64,000 bases of DNA. Origin: Bettongia penicillata ogilbyi (lineage: Eukaryota; Chordata; Mammalia; Diprotodontia; Potoroidae). Below are positions 12,364 to 23,850 of this stretch, in pieces (positions within the stretch are counted from its first letter, which is position 1; each line of letters opens with the position of its first letter). The notes under the pieces are model-generated. The model did no database searches, was not told where the DNA came from, and worked only from the letters and a program-made list of their open reading frames with translations. The position numbers and the translations under genes were made by a program. The stretch spans positions 3,678,297-3,742,296 of the forward strand of contig JAJHZJ010000061.1 in assembly GCA_023548195.1 (NCBI GenBank). Direction: 5' to 3'.

Positions 12364-13169
12364 TGCAGCACTATTATCTCTCTTGAGTTCTAGTCCTGCA
12401 TTATAAAATAAACGCTTACCAGACATTTCAAGTCATGTATCACAGGCATCTCAAGTGTGTCTACTGCAGAACTTACCATCTTTTGCTCCAAATCCACCCT
12501 ATTTCCCATCAAAGGCAGAAACATATTCCCAATTCCTCAGATCCAATTTAACTGTAATCTTCAAATCTTCATCATAACTCACTCCTCCATCCAATCAATT
12601 TCCAAATCTTATTGTTTCTATCACAACACCTCTATCACAACTGCCTTTCCATTTACACAGTTCCCTTATTAAGGAGCTCATCACTTCTTGCTGGCGATAG
12701 CTTGATAACTTGTCGCATTGCATTTGATTCCCTCCCCACTCTAATCTAATCTCCAAACAGCTGCTAAAGTGATTTTCTTAAATGCCAGATCCGACCAGGT
12801 CACCTCACTAATCAATATACTCTTGTTATTCCCCTTAACTTCTAGGATCATTTGATGTATACTTTCCTGTTTGACATTTGAAGCTTTGCAAAGCGTGATC
12901 CCTCTCTATCTTTCCTGTCTGTATACATTACTCCCCACTGTTGTGCTTTATGATCCCAGCTCTGCTGGATTATTTTAGTTTGTCACATGCACGTAATGCT
13001 TCTTATTCCATCTCTATGTCTTTGCAGAGGCTGTCTCCCATGTCCAGAACACTGTCCCTTCTCACCTTGGCCTCTTAGAAGCTCTGGTTTTCTTCAAAAC
13101 TCAGATCAAGGGCATTTTTAGGATTCCTTTCCTGGTCAACTCAACTGCTAGCAACTTGCCTTCATAGAC

Positions 13170-13351
13170 AGGTTTTTAACCTTTTCAGTGTCATGGACAG
13201 ACCCCTTTGGCAGCTTTGTAAATTTGACTCCTTTTCAGAATAACGGATATAACAAAACACACAGGATTACAGAGGAAATTGATTAGATTGAAATAGTTAT
13301 AATTTTTAAAAATAAAGTTTAATTTTTAAAACAAGATTAAGAATCTCTTTT
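13170..13351. mobile_element. hAT-like short element
   Basis: Starts CAGGTTTTTAACCTTTT and ends AAGATTAAGAATCTCT, an imperfect terminal inverted repeat. The interior has the GTCATGGACAGACCCCTTTGG text common to a mammalian interspersed family. It lies inside L2 sequence that resumes after it. No clear 8-bp duplication remains. Confidence 0.55.
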
Positions 13352-13399
13352 CTAAGATTAACTAGTATATATTTTTATAGATTCGTAATGAGTATTCAT

Positions 13400-15855
13400 G
13401 TCTCCCTCTCCCCAGTTGAGATTGACCATGTCTCCTTATCCTGAGGGGGATGGGACATCTTTCTCTAATGATATCAGCTTGTACCTCCATCTCAATGTGT
13501 TCTCCCCAATGAGCTGCCAGTGATTACACCCAAGCAGAACCAATGACCAGTCCCATTTAACCAACTAACCTCAATTAGCTTTCACAGAGTGTTTTTCCTT
13601 AGAAGATATAATAAGAAATATAAATATTTCCCCCAGCACCTAGTGGGGGCACACTCTTTCCTATATTTCCATGGTTTCTGGACAGAATTTACTGAGATTT
13701 AATACAGTTCCTACTTATCACTTGTCCCAAAAAATTCCATTCCGAATGCGATGTTACTGTTGGATGAGTCACTTTCTTAGCTATTGTTGGATTGTGTCCT
13801 GAAGGCTGCTTCTTGGTGTATCAATGCTGGACTGACTGCAAATCCTGTCCTGGGCTCCATTCCCATATCTCTGTCTCCAATCCCTTCACCTAAAACAGAA
13901 ACAGAAACAACAGGAGCAGCAGTGAGGCGGAGAGGAGAAACTCATATTCATGGGCTTTATGTTGGTCTCTGATGGAGGGGAGGTCTGAGACCTCTCCCTT
14001 ACAGCAGTCTCCCTTCTTTCTGGAATGCATACAGAGAGGAAGAAGTCAAACCAAGAGGAGGGTAAGGTTCTAGTCACCTTTTGAATCTCATAAAGGCTAG
14101 ACTCATTGGGCCTATACATGGGAAACATTCGCTGGATTCACCCCTCTAACTCACAATGACAGTATATTGAGTGCCCAGAAACATATCTTCCACTGCTTTC
14201 AGGGATCTAGAGATAATATTGTGAATAGCTGTCCTAAGACTAGTTCAAGCCTCTACTGGTGTGCTTCCTTTTAGCAGTCCTCCAGGAGATTCCTTTAGTT
14301 CTTTAGCAAAGAATGGAGAATGTCCCCACAAACAAGGGTGTGCACTCCCACAAAGACACTAAAGTGTTGGGTGGAGGAGTGGAAGGAGAAGAGTAGGTAG
14401 ACTCTTAAAGTATAATGGTGATGTTACACACTTGTGGGGAAGACCCATGACCAAGGCAGCTCGAAGCTATGTCACTACAGTGACTTGACGTCCTTTCTGA
14501 CTGTTCATATTAATGTTAATAAAACCCATGAACATGAGCTTCTATTCTCTGTCTTGCTGCTGCTACTGTTGTTGTTTTAGGTGAAGAAATTGGAGATGGA
14601 GATGTGGGAAGGGAGCCCAGAACAGAATTGGCTGCCAGTCCTATAGAAGATAGGCTTTTCAAAGTTCTCTTTGGGTTATAGTATTAGGAAAGAAGAATTC
14701 ATTCTGATATTCTGCTGCTCTGGATCTCTGTAAGTTATAACAGCTCCACTGAATGGGCAGCTCAGCTGGGTTTGCTCTTTACAAGGCATGGGCTCTTGAG
14801 CGAATAGGTCAAGGCTGGGTAAATCAAGTCATTAAGGCACTAAACTGTCTCTTCATAGGGTTTGGCTATTTCTGGGTTGGGCTCCTGAGGTTGCTTGGAC
14901 ATTGGACATGACTGCTTCTGGGTTGGGATAGCTAGATCATGAGACTTCTAGACTGCTATCAGAATTCAGTTTGCAATTTCTCTTCCCCCTGACATTTTCT
15001 GGTACTCCTTGGAGACCCCAATTTCTAAGATTTTAGGGATACTGCCCTATTTTTGTGACGTCCTAATCACGGGATCAGTAAAGGTTGACTTTATGGCAAG
15101 CCAATGAAGGAAGATCAACGTTATTTTGATAATTCAGATATTTGAGTGAAAGATGAGAAATGGACTGAACCAGGCAGTTCTCTTTATCATTCTGCAGATG
15201 CTCCTGGGCTGGGCTGGGCAGGCAGTTTAGTACCTGGGAACTATTCAGGGCTCAGGCTGTCTGCTAGGATACCCTAACCTTATTCTGCTGTATTCTCTTA
15301 CCACATTCAGTCACTAGTTTGGCTGGGTAGTACTAGTTTTACAATGTTCTTTTTTTCTAAAGTATTATTGTGCTTTTTAAGTTAGGGTAGTGGCCCTTAG
15401 GGTGACAGGAAGCTCTCATTGTCTATTCACTGAGAGCATGATATGCTGTTAAATGTTTAACGGTCAGCCCTCTGAAAAAGAAAAGTGCGCATAGACCAAC
15501 TTCTGGGTTGGATCTGCATTATTAGTATTTTTTTCTTCGCCATCTTAGGTTTAGATAGTCAACTAAACACTAAACCAGGTACTTACTTTTATCATTTTCA
15601 GATTTCCAAGGTGTGAACACACTGAAAGTGTAATTATCAGCTCTCCTGAACCGATATGAACTGGCTCCAGAACACTCCCAGTTTGATACTTCTTGGGAGA
15701 AGGTGGGAGATGTCTATTCTCTCCAGTTTGATAATCTGTTCTGGTTCCAAGAGATTTCCCTCAACATGGGAATTTACTTACAAACATTTCTCACACTTAC
15801 ACTTCCCAGACTCCTATCTTGATGCTATACAAATAAGTAGTTGGTTATGTTAAAG
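13400..15855. other. Unclassified region with a long inverted repeat
   Basis: Apart from the inverted repeat at 13828-13961 and 14518-14641 I recognise no family. No coding frame has a recognisable domain. Confidence 0.4.
13828..14641. repeat. Inverted repeat, arms ~120-130 bp, ~555 bp apart
   Basis: Left arm 13828-13961 and right arm 14518-14641 are diverged reverse complements: TCACCTAAAAC near 13886 pairs with GTTTTAGGTGA near 14573, and CTCATATTCATGGGCTTTAT near 13941 pairs with AATAAAACCCATGAACATGAG near 14518. The right arm starts with AATAAA. Arms continue smoothly through GGGCTCC/GGGAGCCC. Possibly two LTR pieces in opposite orientation or a foldback element; family unknown. Confidence 0.7.
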
Positions 15856-15869
15856 TTATGTTAAAGATA

Positions 15870-16185
15870 TGAATGTCTCCTATGGCTATGTCTTTATCTT
15901 CATAGCAATTAATCTTTTCAAGTCTCTCATCCTATCTAAGGTACTAAATGTTATTTTGAATCTGAAGGCCTTCCCCTTTTTCATTTCATTGCTTCTGTCT
16001 TTTCAACCCTCTGGGCTTTCAACTTTTCAGTTCTTGAAGGGCCATGTTACTACATCTGAGCATATTGACTCTCCCACTAAAATATACAATCCTTAAGGAC
16101 AAGGACTTTGTTTTGCCTTTCTATCTTCAGTGCTCAGTACAATGCTAGTCACCAAGTAAGTGTTTAAAAAATATTTATTGATCAA
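15870..16185 (+). mobile_element. L2 LINE 3' end
   Basis: Ends with AAGTGTTTAAAAAATATTTATTGAT after a CTTAAGGACAAGGACTTTG segment, the normal L2 3' terminus. An open frame at 15869-16096 is part of this repeat. Confidence 0.75.
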
Positions 16186-16190
16186 TGTGT

Positions 16191-16387
16191 CAAAGGCAGG
16201 ACTTGAACTTTTCCCTTCCTAACTTCAAGGCCAACTCATTCTCTCTCTCCCTCTCTCTCTCTCATCAGTAGGGATTAAATGACTTGCCCAGGGTCACACA
16301 GATATTAAGTGTCTGAAGCTGGATTTGAATTCAAGTCCTCTTAACTCCTGAGCCACTATTCTATCCACAACACCACCAAGCTGCCCC
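16191..16387 (-). mobile_element. tRNA-headed SINE fragments and TC tract
   Basis: 16265-16387 holds the reverse complement of the SINE head and core (GACTTGCCCAGGGTCACACAG ... CCAAGCTGCCCC). A TC-rich tract (16240-16262) and a short MIR-like piece (16191-16235) precede it. Confidence 0.75.
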
Positions 16388-18084
16388 AACACTAACTCTA
16401 CTTACTATTAACATGCTACTTCTTTGTGAGATTGCACAGGGAAGCAAAAGTTGTTATAGTTATTATTATATTATATACAATTTTAACTAAACAATTGATC
16501 ACTTAAAATTACCCATTTCTGTCACCCATTTGGTTACCCATTTTTGTCCATGGTCGCACCTCTTCTCATTGTAGATATATATATTTCAAAAGACAATGTT
16601 CTGAATATCAAAAGATTAAGGACAACCCATGGGGAAAGTGATGAGGACCTCTAATATTTTTGGAATATGATACTTCTTATAATTGTGCTATAAAAGTAAA
16701 ATATGAAATGCAAGATGTTATAACATGCTATCATATAGAATTGCCAAAGCAATTATGCCTCCCAACTATGATTCATTAGTTTTTCATTATAAGAATTAGT
16801 GTCTACTTAAAATTTTAATATTATTGTTAAATAAAATGTAAACTTATATTTGTAATTTTCTAATTTCAGTTTTCAACAATATCCAAATTATATCCTTTTT
16901 TTCATCCTTTACAAGGTGATTTTGGTTTTCCTTTTAAAAAATTAGATTCATTTTGAATCTTTTTTCCTGCTACCAATTGTCCTCAGATGAAATAGACCTC
17001 CTGTAGTTATAGTTAAGTCTTTTTGAGAAGGAATTTGCAACAATAATAAATTTCTTTCCCTTGCATGACCCTGTAAAACCAAGTTAGATTCTTGATCAAA
17101 GCTTCTTTGTAAATTCCCACAGTAAAGTAGGCGCTTTTGCTGGTTTATGCTGAGTGTACTGGAATGCACGACATGGCATTTTAAATACCAAAAATCAATT
17201 CTAGGCTACCAAATGCTTTCATGCATATTGTAGGCATTGTATGTTGTGTGGCTAATATAAGAGAATTTCTTCTGGAATAAAATTGTAATTTCCCAAAAGA
17301 AGATAAGTAACTCATACTTATAGCTCTTAAATGACTTCAGTTCCTCAGGAAAGTTTCTTAATTGGCTACTTTTAGTTTATGTCAGAGGCTGAGCTGATAT
17401 GCTATGCAATCAATCATGTGATTAAATTCTGGAAAATTAGCACCAAAAAGAACTCTTCTTTAAAAACTAGAGTCATTATTTCACATATAAGAAAATAGGA
17501 ACCTAGAGAACTGATCAACCTGGAAGATTTTGTCCTTCTAATATCAAAATTTTCAGTGAAGGTGCCATGACATATTCTGAGACCTGGAGATAATTTCATA
17601 TTATTTTGTAGCCAAAGATATAGTCATATGCATTAAGCAAAAGCTCCCTCCCCCTGGATTGCACACGTGATGACATAATTGAGGGTATAGGCTTAGCTTT
17701 AAAAAAAATCATCCCCTCAGAGACTGCTAATCAGTACAAATTGCAAATTCAAACCATATACAGGAAGCTATAAAACTACTCTTGAGATAGTAGAAAGGAT
17801 GACTTTGTCAAAAATGTGTAATTCCCTTCTGCAGATCACATCATTTGTGAATAGTGAGCCACTGACAGTGTCATCTGGCACTTTGTAGCTAAGCACAAAT
17901 CCAGGGGATTAGGTGAAGCAACAATTTCATCTAAGAAGTATTGGTTTATATCCATTTGAAAATACTAGCACAAGCCTAGTAATCAACAATTGCTTGATAT
18001 TTTGGCAAACATCTTCATTCTGAAGAATCCATCATCTTTTCCCCAGGAGGCAACAAAGGAGCTTCAATGGTGATTGTCTTTTGG
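16388..18084. other. Unique AT-rich sequence
   Basis: No repeat family or gene recognised over about 1.7 kb. Confidence 0.4.
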
Positions 18085-18536
18085 GAAGAAAAAACATGGC
18101 AGAAATTAAATAGTCTGTTGGCATGGCCTTTGTTGAGAATGTAGCCTAACAGTTTCATGAAAAACAGCAACAACAAAAAAAGAGGTACCTGTTAAAAAAT
18201 TTTAGCCACAGTGTTTGTAATTGACAAAACAACAGAAGTAATTGGGCTGTCCACCAGCAGAAAATGGCAAAATGAATTGTGGTGCCTCATGTAATGGAAT
18301 CTGGTGATGCAATTAGGAGTGACAAGCATGAAAATTATAAAGGGTTACGAAAAGATCTTTATGAAATCATGCAAAAGAGAAAAAAAATAGAACAGAGTGT
18401 GTGGGGGGAAATGAATGGGAAAAAAAATTCCAATGGCAACTTATTGAGGGCCTGAAAAGTTTTATGACAGGATATATGTTAAGATTTATTTTCTTAAATG
18501 TAAATAGTTAAAAAGTAAACTTAATTAACTGTATTG
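18085..18536 (+). mobile_element. Highly diverged L1 3' fragment
   Basis: Keeps a weak series of L1 3' landmarks (a mutated 'ATGGCAAAATGAATTGTGG', AAAGATCTTTATGAAATCATGC, A-rich end) but is too decayed to place in a subfamily. Confidence 0.5.
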
Positions 18537-19257
18537 ATCTTTCCTAATAAGTTGAGTAGTCCCAGGAATTCATGAAGCTCTTGCCTTGTATTTGGCCCAG
18601 GAACTTTCTGTATGGTACATTCCCTGATTTTAGTGAATAATGGTAGTATTGAGATGATAACCTAAGAAAGTGTAGCCTGAAGAGTTTGGATTGTGGGAAC
18701 ACTAGGATAAGGAAAATCATTCCACAATAGCAAAAAGAACTTTTATTGAATGGGGCTAAGCTCATGTTTCAGCCGCAGTAATAGCCACTATAGACCCCCT
18801 ATGAGAGAGCGACCTGTAGGAGAATCTTCTGGCATCACTGGCTGGATCTGGATAGAGATTTCTAAGAACCTAAGTCTAACAGCCCCTTGTGATATAAGTT
18901 ACTCTTTAGTGTTCAACCCAGAGGCCACAAAGATCTCTTGACAGTTAAAGAGAAAGGAGTATGCCTTTCTAGGTTACTATGACCTGACTGGTCAGATGTT
19001 GTATATAATTCTGTTGCTTAGGACCTCAGTAATCAACACTACAGCTGAAACCAAGAAAGACATTTTGTTTTCTATATCTTTCTGTGTTAAATCTTGCAAA
19101 AATTCCATATATCCTAAAGGAGAAATCCTGAGGATCTTCCCCTCTCAGGTTGATTCTTTTGAGAAGGAAAATGAGGCCATCTTTTGCTTCCATTTTTACT
19201 TAGCTTTTAATCACTGAATGGATGCTGCCTCAAACAAACTGATACCTGGGAAAGACC
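18537..19257. other. Unique sequence
   Basis: Nothing recognised; frames at 18750-18941 and 18996-19217 have no known domain. Confidence 0.4.
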
Positions 19258-19466
19258 TTAGCTTAAAAAGACCAAGGTCTCCCACTGTATCCAGGGCCAT
19301 TGCCAGTCATCTAGACCTATGTCTTGCTACTGCACTCACATGACTTTGGAGGAGAGGGTGAGGCTGATGATCGTACAGTCCTCCCTCACTTAAATCTAGT
19401 GCATTTACAAGTCAGGACATCATCTGCCTGATGTCACTGGCCCTCTTCAAGAATGAAAAACAGCAA
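19258..19466 (+). mobile_element. LINE/SINE 3'-end unit, plus-strand copy
   Basis: Shares ordered text with the 3' half of the composite SINE at 2600-2911 and with the copies at 30408, 49127 and 50985: a GAGAGGGTGAGGCTG segment, CCCTCACTTAAATCTAGT, GATGTCACTGGCCCTCTTC and an AAGAATGAAAAACAGCAA tail. Confidence 0.65.
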
Positions 19467-19734
19467 AGAATTTAATTGCCTGAAAGTTCTGATTCCATGT
19501 TTCTCTTTTTCACAGTAATGTAGGCCTTACTTCACCTCATCACAAAATCAACCTCCACTAATTCTTTAATAAGGACATCATAAAAATATGAAAACACAAC
19601 TGACCCACTGAGGAAATAAGAAGGAAAGGGGGTAGGAGAAAGGGGAGATGACAAAAGAGAGGACACATTTAGGGGGGCAGTACTTAGAAGGAAAATAGAT
19701 TTTTGAGGAGGAATAGGATAAAAAGAGAAAAGGG

Positions 19735-21045
19735 AAGAAACAAAAGAAAAAAGGGAAGAAACCAAACAAAATGGAATAAAAGGAGACACATAGTAATTAT
19801 AACTGTGAATATGAATGGGATGAGCTCATCCATAAAATCAAAGGTGATATGGAAATCAGAATTCAATAATATGTTGTTTACAAGCTACACATTTGAAACA
19901 GAAAGACCTGCACATAATTAAAGTGCAAGAGCAGAATCTAATATGCTTCATCTGAAGTAAAATAGAAAGGGGGAGCAATCATGATCTCAGATGAAGCAAA
20001 AGGAAAAATAGCCCTAATTAAAAGAGATAACCAGGGACACTGCATTATACTGAAAGGTAAAATAGACAATGTAACAGCATCAACATTGCTACAGCAAATT
20101 TCTCTGATAAAGTCCTCATTTCTTGAATATATACTGGGTATAGAAGTGAGTCAAATTTATAATAGTAAGAGCCATTTCCCAATTGACAAATGGTTAAAGG
20201 ATAAAAACAGGAAGTTTTCAGAAGACAAAATAAAAGCTATCTATAGCCATAAGAAAAAATGCTCTAAATTAGTATTGATTAGAAATACGCAAATCAAAAC
20301 AATACTGAGCCTATCAGAAATGACAAATACTAGAGGGGATGTGGGAAAATTTGGCACATGAATAGAGTGAGCTGGTCCAACCATTCTGGAGAACTCTTAG
20401 GAGCTAGGCCCAAAGGACTATAAAACTGTGCATATCAGCAATGGTACTATTAGATCTGTATTCCAAAGAGAATAAAAAAAGTAAAAGAACCTATAAGTGC
20501 AAAAATATTTATAGCTGCTCTTTTGGTGGTAGCAAAGAATTAGAAATTGAGAAGATGCCTATCAATTGGGGAATGACTGAACAAGTTGTGGCATATGATT
20601 GTGATGGACTGATACTATTGTACTATAAGAAATGATAAGGGGGGTGGTTTCAGAAAAACATGGCAAGACTTATATGAACTAATGCAAAGTGAAGTGAGAA
20701 TAACTAGGAGATTACTGTATGTGGTAACAGCAATGTTACAATGATCATATGAGAAAGTCTTGACCACTCTGATCAGTACAAGGATCCAAGACAATTTCAA
20801 AGGATTTGTGATGAACATAAAATGTTATTCACCTCCAGAGAGAGAAGTGAAGAATTCTGAGTACAAATTCAAGTGTAATATTCTCACTTCTTAAATTTTT
20901 CTTGCTTTTTTCTTTAAAAATAGGGGTAATAGAAAAATATGCTTTGCATGATTTCACATGCAGAATTGGTATCTTATTGTTTGCCCTCTCAGTAGGGATA
21001 AAGAATGTTAAAAATAAATAATAATTTTTAACTTTAAAAAATCCT
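19735..21045 (+). mobile_element. Internally deleted L1
   Basis: The left part matches the start of L1 ORF2: a TVNMNGMSSSIK peptide near 19805 resembles the first strand of the APE endonuclease (usually NVNGL/M). After about 20100 the sequence jumps to the 3' region with CAAATTGACAAATGGTTAAAG-type text, CCATTCTGGAGAACTC and TTGGGGAATGACTGAACAA. The reverse transcriptase domain is missing. The A-rich tail ends near 21045. Confidence 0.8.
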
Positions 21046-21074
21046 AAACTGTATTGTATTTCTCTCTCCCTCTC

Positions 21075-21145
21075 CATGTATATGTATGTATCATAGATTT
21101 ATATATATCTATACATCTATGATATATACTTATATATGTGAGAAC
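21075..21145. repeat. TATA/CATA-rich low-complexity tract
   Basis: Irregular TATGTATG, ATATATAT and ATCTAT units. Confidence 0.8.
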
Positions 21146-21164
21146 AAGTATTCTTAAAGTGCTT

Positions 21165-21405
21165 TAAAGTTTGTTCTTGAGTTGTTTCAGTCACGTCTGA
21201 CTCTCTATGATCCCATTTACAGTTTTCTTGGTAGAGATAATTGAGTGGTTTTGCCATTTCCTTCTCTAAGTCATTTTACAGATGAGGAAAATGAGGCAAA
21301 CAAGGTTAAGTGACTTGCCTTGGGTCCCATCGTTGGTCTGAGACTGGATTTGAACTTAAATCTTCTTGACTCTAGGTCTGGAGCCTGTGCCACTTAGCTT
21401 CCTAC
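21165..21405 (-). mobile_element. tRNA-headed marsupial SINE (MAR1-type)
   Basis: Complement of the long SINE form with the CAGTCACGTCTGACTCT tail (as in RTE-type LINE ends), TTGCCATTTCCTTCTCTAAG, GATGAGGAAAATGAGGCAAAC and the head at the right end. Confidence 0.85.
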
Positions 21406-21429
21406 TTTAAACATTTTTTATAAACATCT

Positions 21430-21650
21430 ATATGTTTTTTATAAACTTCTATCTGCTATTTCATTAGATCCTCGCATTAACCCTGTGAAATAGGTACTAT
21501 CATTATTCCTACTTTTGTAGATGGAGAAACTGAAATTGAGAGAAGCTAAACACTTTATTCGGTGTTAAGATGGAATAGCTGGGATTCAAACTCAGGGCTT
21601 CATGACTCCAAGTCCAGCACTTAATGCACCACACTAGCTAGCTAACGCAA
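21430..21650 (-). mobile_element. MIR-type SINE
   Basis: CTCGCATTAACCCTGTGAAATAGGTACTATCATTATTCC-like region followed by GATGGAGAAACTGAAATTGAG, in MIR order on the minus strand. Confidence 0.75.
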
Positions 21651-22235
21651 TCATATCAAGTTACATATTCAACCACTTCTATCAAGCTTTTGTGTACCCC
21701 AAAAAACTATTTGACATCTTTTCTCTCAGTGTCTTCCAAGCATTGGACATGAGAGTGCCTGAAAAAGCACCTCTCAAAATATACAAATTTGGGAACTTGC
21801 TAGAATAAGGAGTATTAGGGAAAATTTCTAGGTCAATAAAGTCATACAAATCTATCACATAACTCCCATATAGAGAAAATAGATGCTTCTAGTAATGTGT
21901 CTTTTTGCTAGAATCCAAAGATTTTCATGAACTCACCTCTTAAAGCTAAGGCAATATTTTGTCTATATTCCAGACTCTGTTTGTGAAAAAGTCATTTCAT
22001 GGAGAGGATCAGATTCTATTCATAACAGAAATTGACCTCAACCCAGTCTACATGGCTATTGGGAAAGCTTAGTTTAGCAACAACCCCATTTAAAGAAAGA
22101 TACCCCTCATGATTCCCTCGCATGGGCTACCAAAACTAAGGGGAACAATCATAACCCAGCCCCGTAAAAATATGTAAAAAGTGTCGTTTGCTAAGCATGA
22201 TACTCCTTAAGATGGCTGAACTGAGGACATCTTGT
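21650..22235. other. Unique sequence
   Basis: Nothing recognised. Confidence 0.4.
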
Positions 22236-22239
22236 AACA

Positions 22240-22360
22240 GCAGGCTTATTAAAGGCAGAGACCTTGTCTGACTTCATTTTTATATTTCTTAAACAAAACA
22301 TTTTTTCTTGTTCATAGTAGCTTCTCAATAAATGCCCATTGAATTGAATTATTGAATTTT
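22240..22360 (+). mobile_element. L2 LINE 3' terminus
   Basis: Short fragment ending CTCAATAAATGCCCATTGAATTG. Confidence 0.65.
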
Positions 22361-23705
22361 CTTGTGTCACACCTGTCCTTTACCTTTGGAATGTCTGGCT
22401 CAGATTATCATCTACACTGTGACGCAGTGACTAAACAAATGGAGGATAGAAAAGGGCTGTAATATGTTCTTAGGTAATTTTTTTCTTTCTACCACTGTGA
22501 ACATCCTCTTTAAATGCTTCAGAAGAGGCTTTATGTTGTCCTTTCCCCCCTTCCTATTTGGGACCCATTTTTCTGTAGTTAGCAAGGTCTCTCCTTGTGT
22601 AAAGCAAAGCTGGTAACTAAAAATGCTTCTGACTTTGATGTTCTTGGGCAGCTGTGAGTGCTTGCATAATGCATAAAGTGCCACCAGGAGCTCAGAGCTG
22701 CATGTCCTACCAGTGACAGGGAAGCAATGCCTATTTTCTTTCCATCGCCATGCTTCACTAATCATGTTCTAGTCCAAAATTATCCTCATTTACCAACAAG
22801 TTCCTACTCAATGGATCTCCATGTTGACTATGACTTTCTTCATATGTTCTGGTATCTCCCCTACATGGTTTGCCACTGGATATTGGAGTCTGTCTGTTAG
22901 GGTTTCCCTCATTTCTAATATGACTATGCCACTTTCTTTGGCTTATAATCAGACACCTCTATGTCCTCATTCCCTCTAAATATAACATGATATCTTCCCT
23001 TCTCTGACTTTGATGTTAAATTGAACATTTTACAAGATTAGTTGGGAACAAAACTCTTTATCAGACACTTTTAATTTCTTTCATATCAGCTATCCTAAAT
23101 ACTCCTTGTGTCCAGTTCCTGAGGGCTTCCTCTCTCATAGTCTCAAGCCTCAGGCAGCTTACTGGCTTGCCTGAAGCATCTGTCTTTTCTCTTTCAAATC
23201 TTTCACTGTTATAGCAATGGAACTTGGTAGCTGCTCTGACACTCATTTAAAAATTAGTTTAGAAAGTGAGTGATTTTGAGGGTGTGTGAAATAAGGGGAG
23301 AATTCAGTAAAAAGATGAGTCTATCTTTTAAAAAAACTCATTTGGTCATATAGCCTGGTCTATGCTTTAGGCTAGTACAATACAATACCAACAATTAAGC
23401 TCTAAATTCCTTATTAGCTATATGTAGTACCTTATTGGAAAAAGTAAGTCTACCTAGCTGGAGCAGGAAGAAAAGGGGAGAATCTTCCTAGAAACCCTGA
23501 AATCTAAGAATAAAACTTTTATACAATTATAAATACATAGCTAAATAAAATTATAATATTAAGGAAATTTCTGCTTTATCTGTTAAATATTTCCTCTCGT
23601 TTAAGGGTAAAGTTCTTATAACAAAAACTGGTAAGTACAGATTCAAAATATTAAAATGAATTAAAACTTAATCTTCTCATAGTCTAAGCATTAAGGATTC
23701 CATGT
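22361..23705. other. Unique sequence
   Basis: No repeat family recognised. A 117-codon minus-strand frame (22412-22765) matches nothing I know and has no supporting signals. Confidence 0.4.
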
Positions 23706-23850
23706 GAAATCAAGACCGTTTATAGAGAGTTGGTCAAATTTTGGACTGCAATTTTCATGCAAATGTTCAGAATAAGGAAGTGAGACTGTCATTTTAACAT
23801 GTCCTAGTGAGACCAGATCTGAAGTACTGTATCCATCCTGGGCAATTAAT

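Larger units (their letters stand above)
10585..13400 (+). mobile_element. L2 LINE copy, interrupted twice
   Basis: The left part (10585-10665) reads in frame as ...LLYANDSKIY, a decayed version of the L2 reverse transcriptase YADD box. The right part (12364-13169, resuming 13352-13390) continues with the usual L2 text after that box (CTCTTGAGTTCTAGTCCTGCAT, GCTAAAGTGATTTTC, TTGCAGAGGCTGTCTCCCATG). The break at 10666-12363 is a mariner-like element; the break at 13170-13351 is a hAT-like element. Confidence 0.8.

Noticed and set aside
14518..14523. AATAAA as a host gene polyadenylation signal
   Set aside because: No upstream exon or transcript evidence; it lies in an inverted repeat of unknown family.
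22412..22765. 117-codon minus-strand frame
   Set aside because: No recognisable domain, no conservation evidence, length expected by chance.
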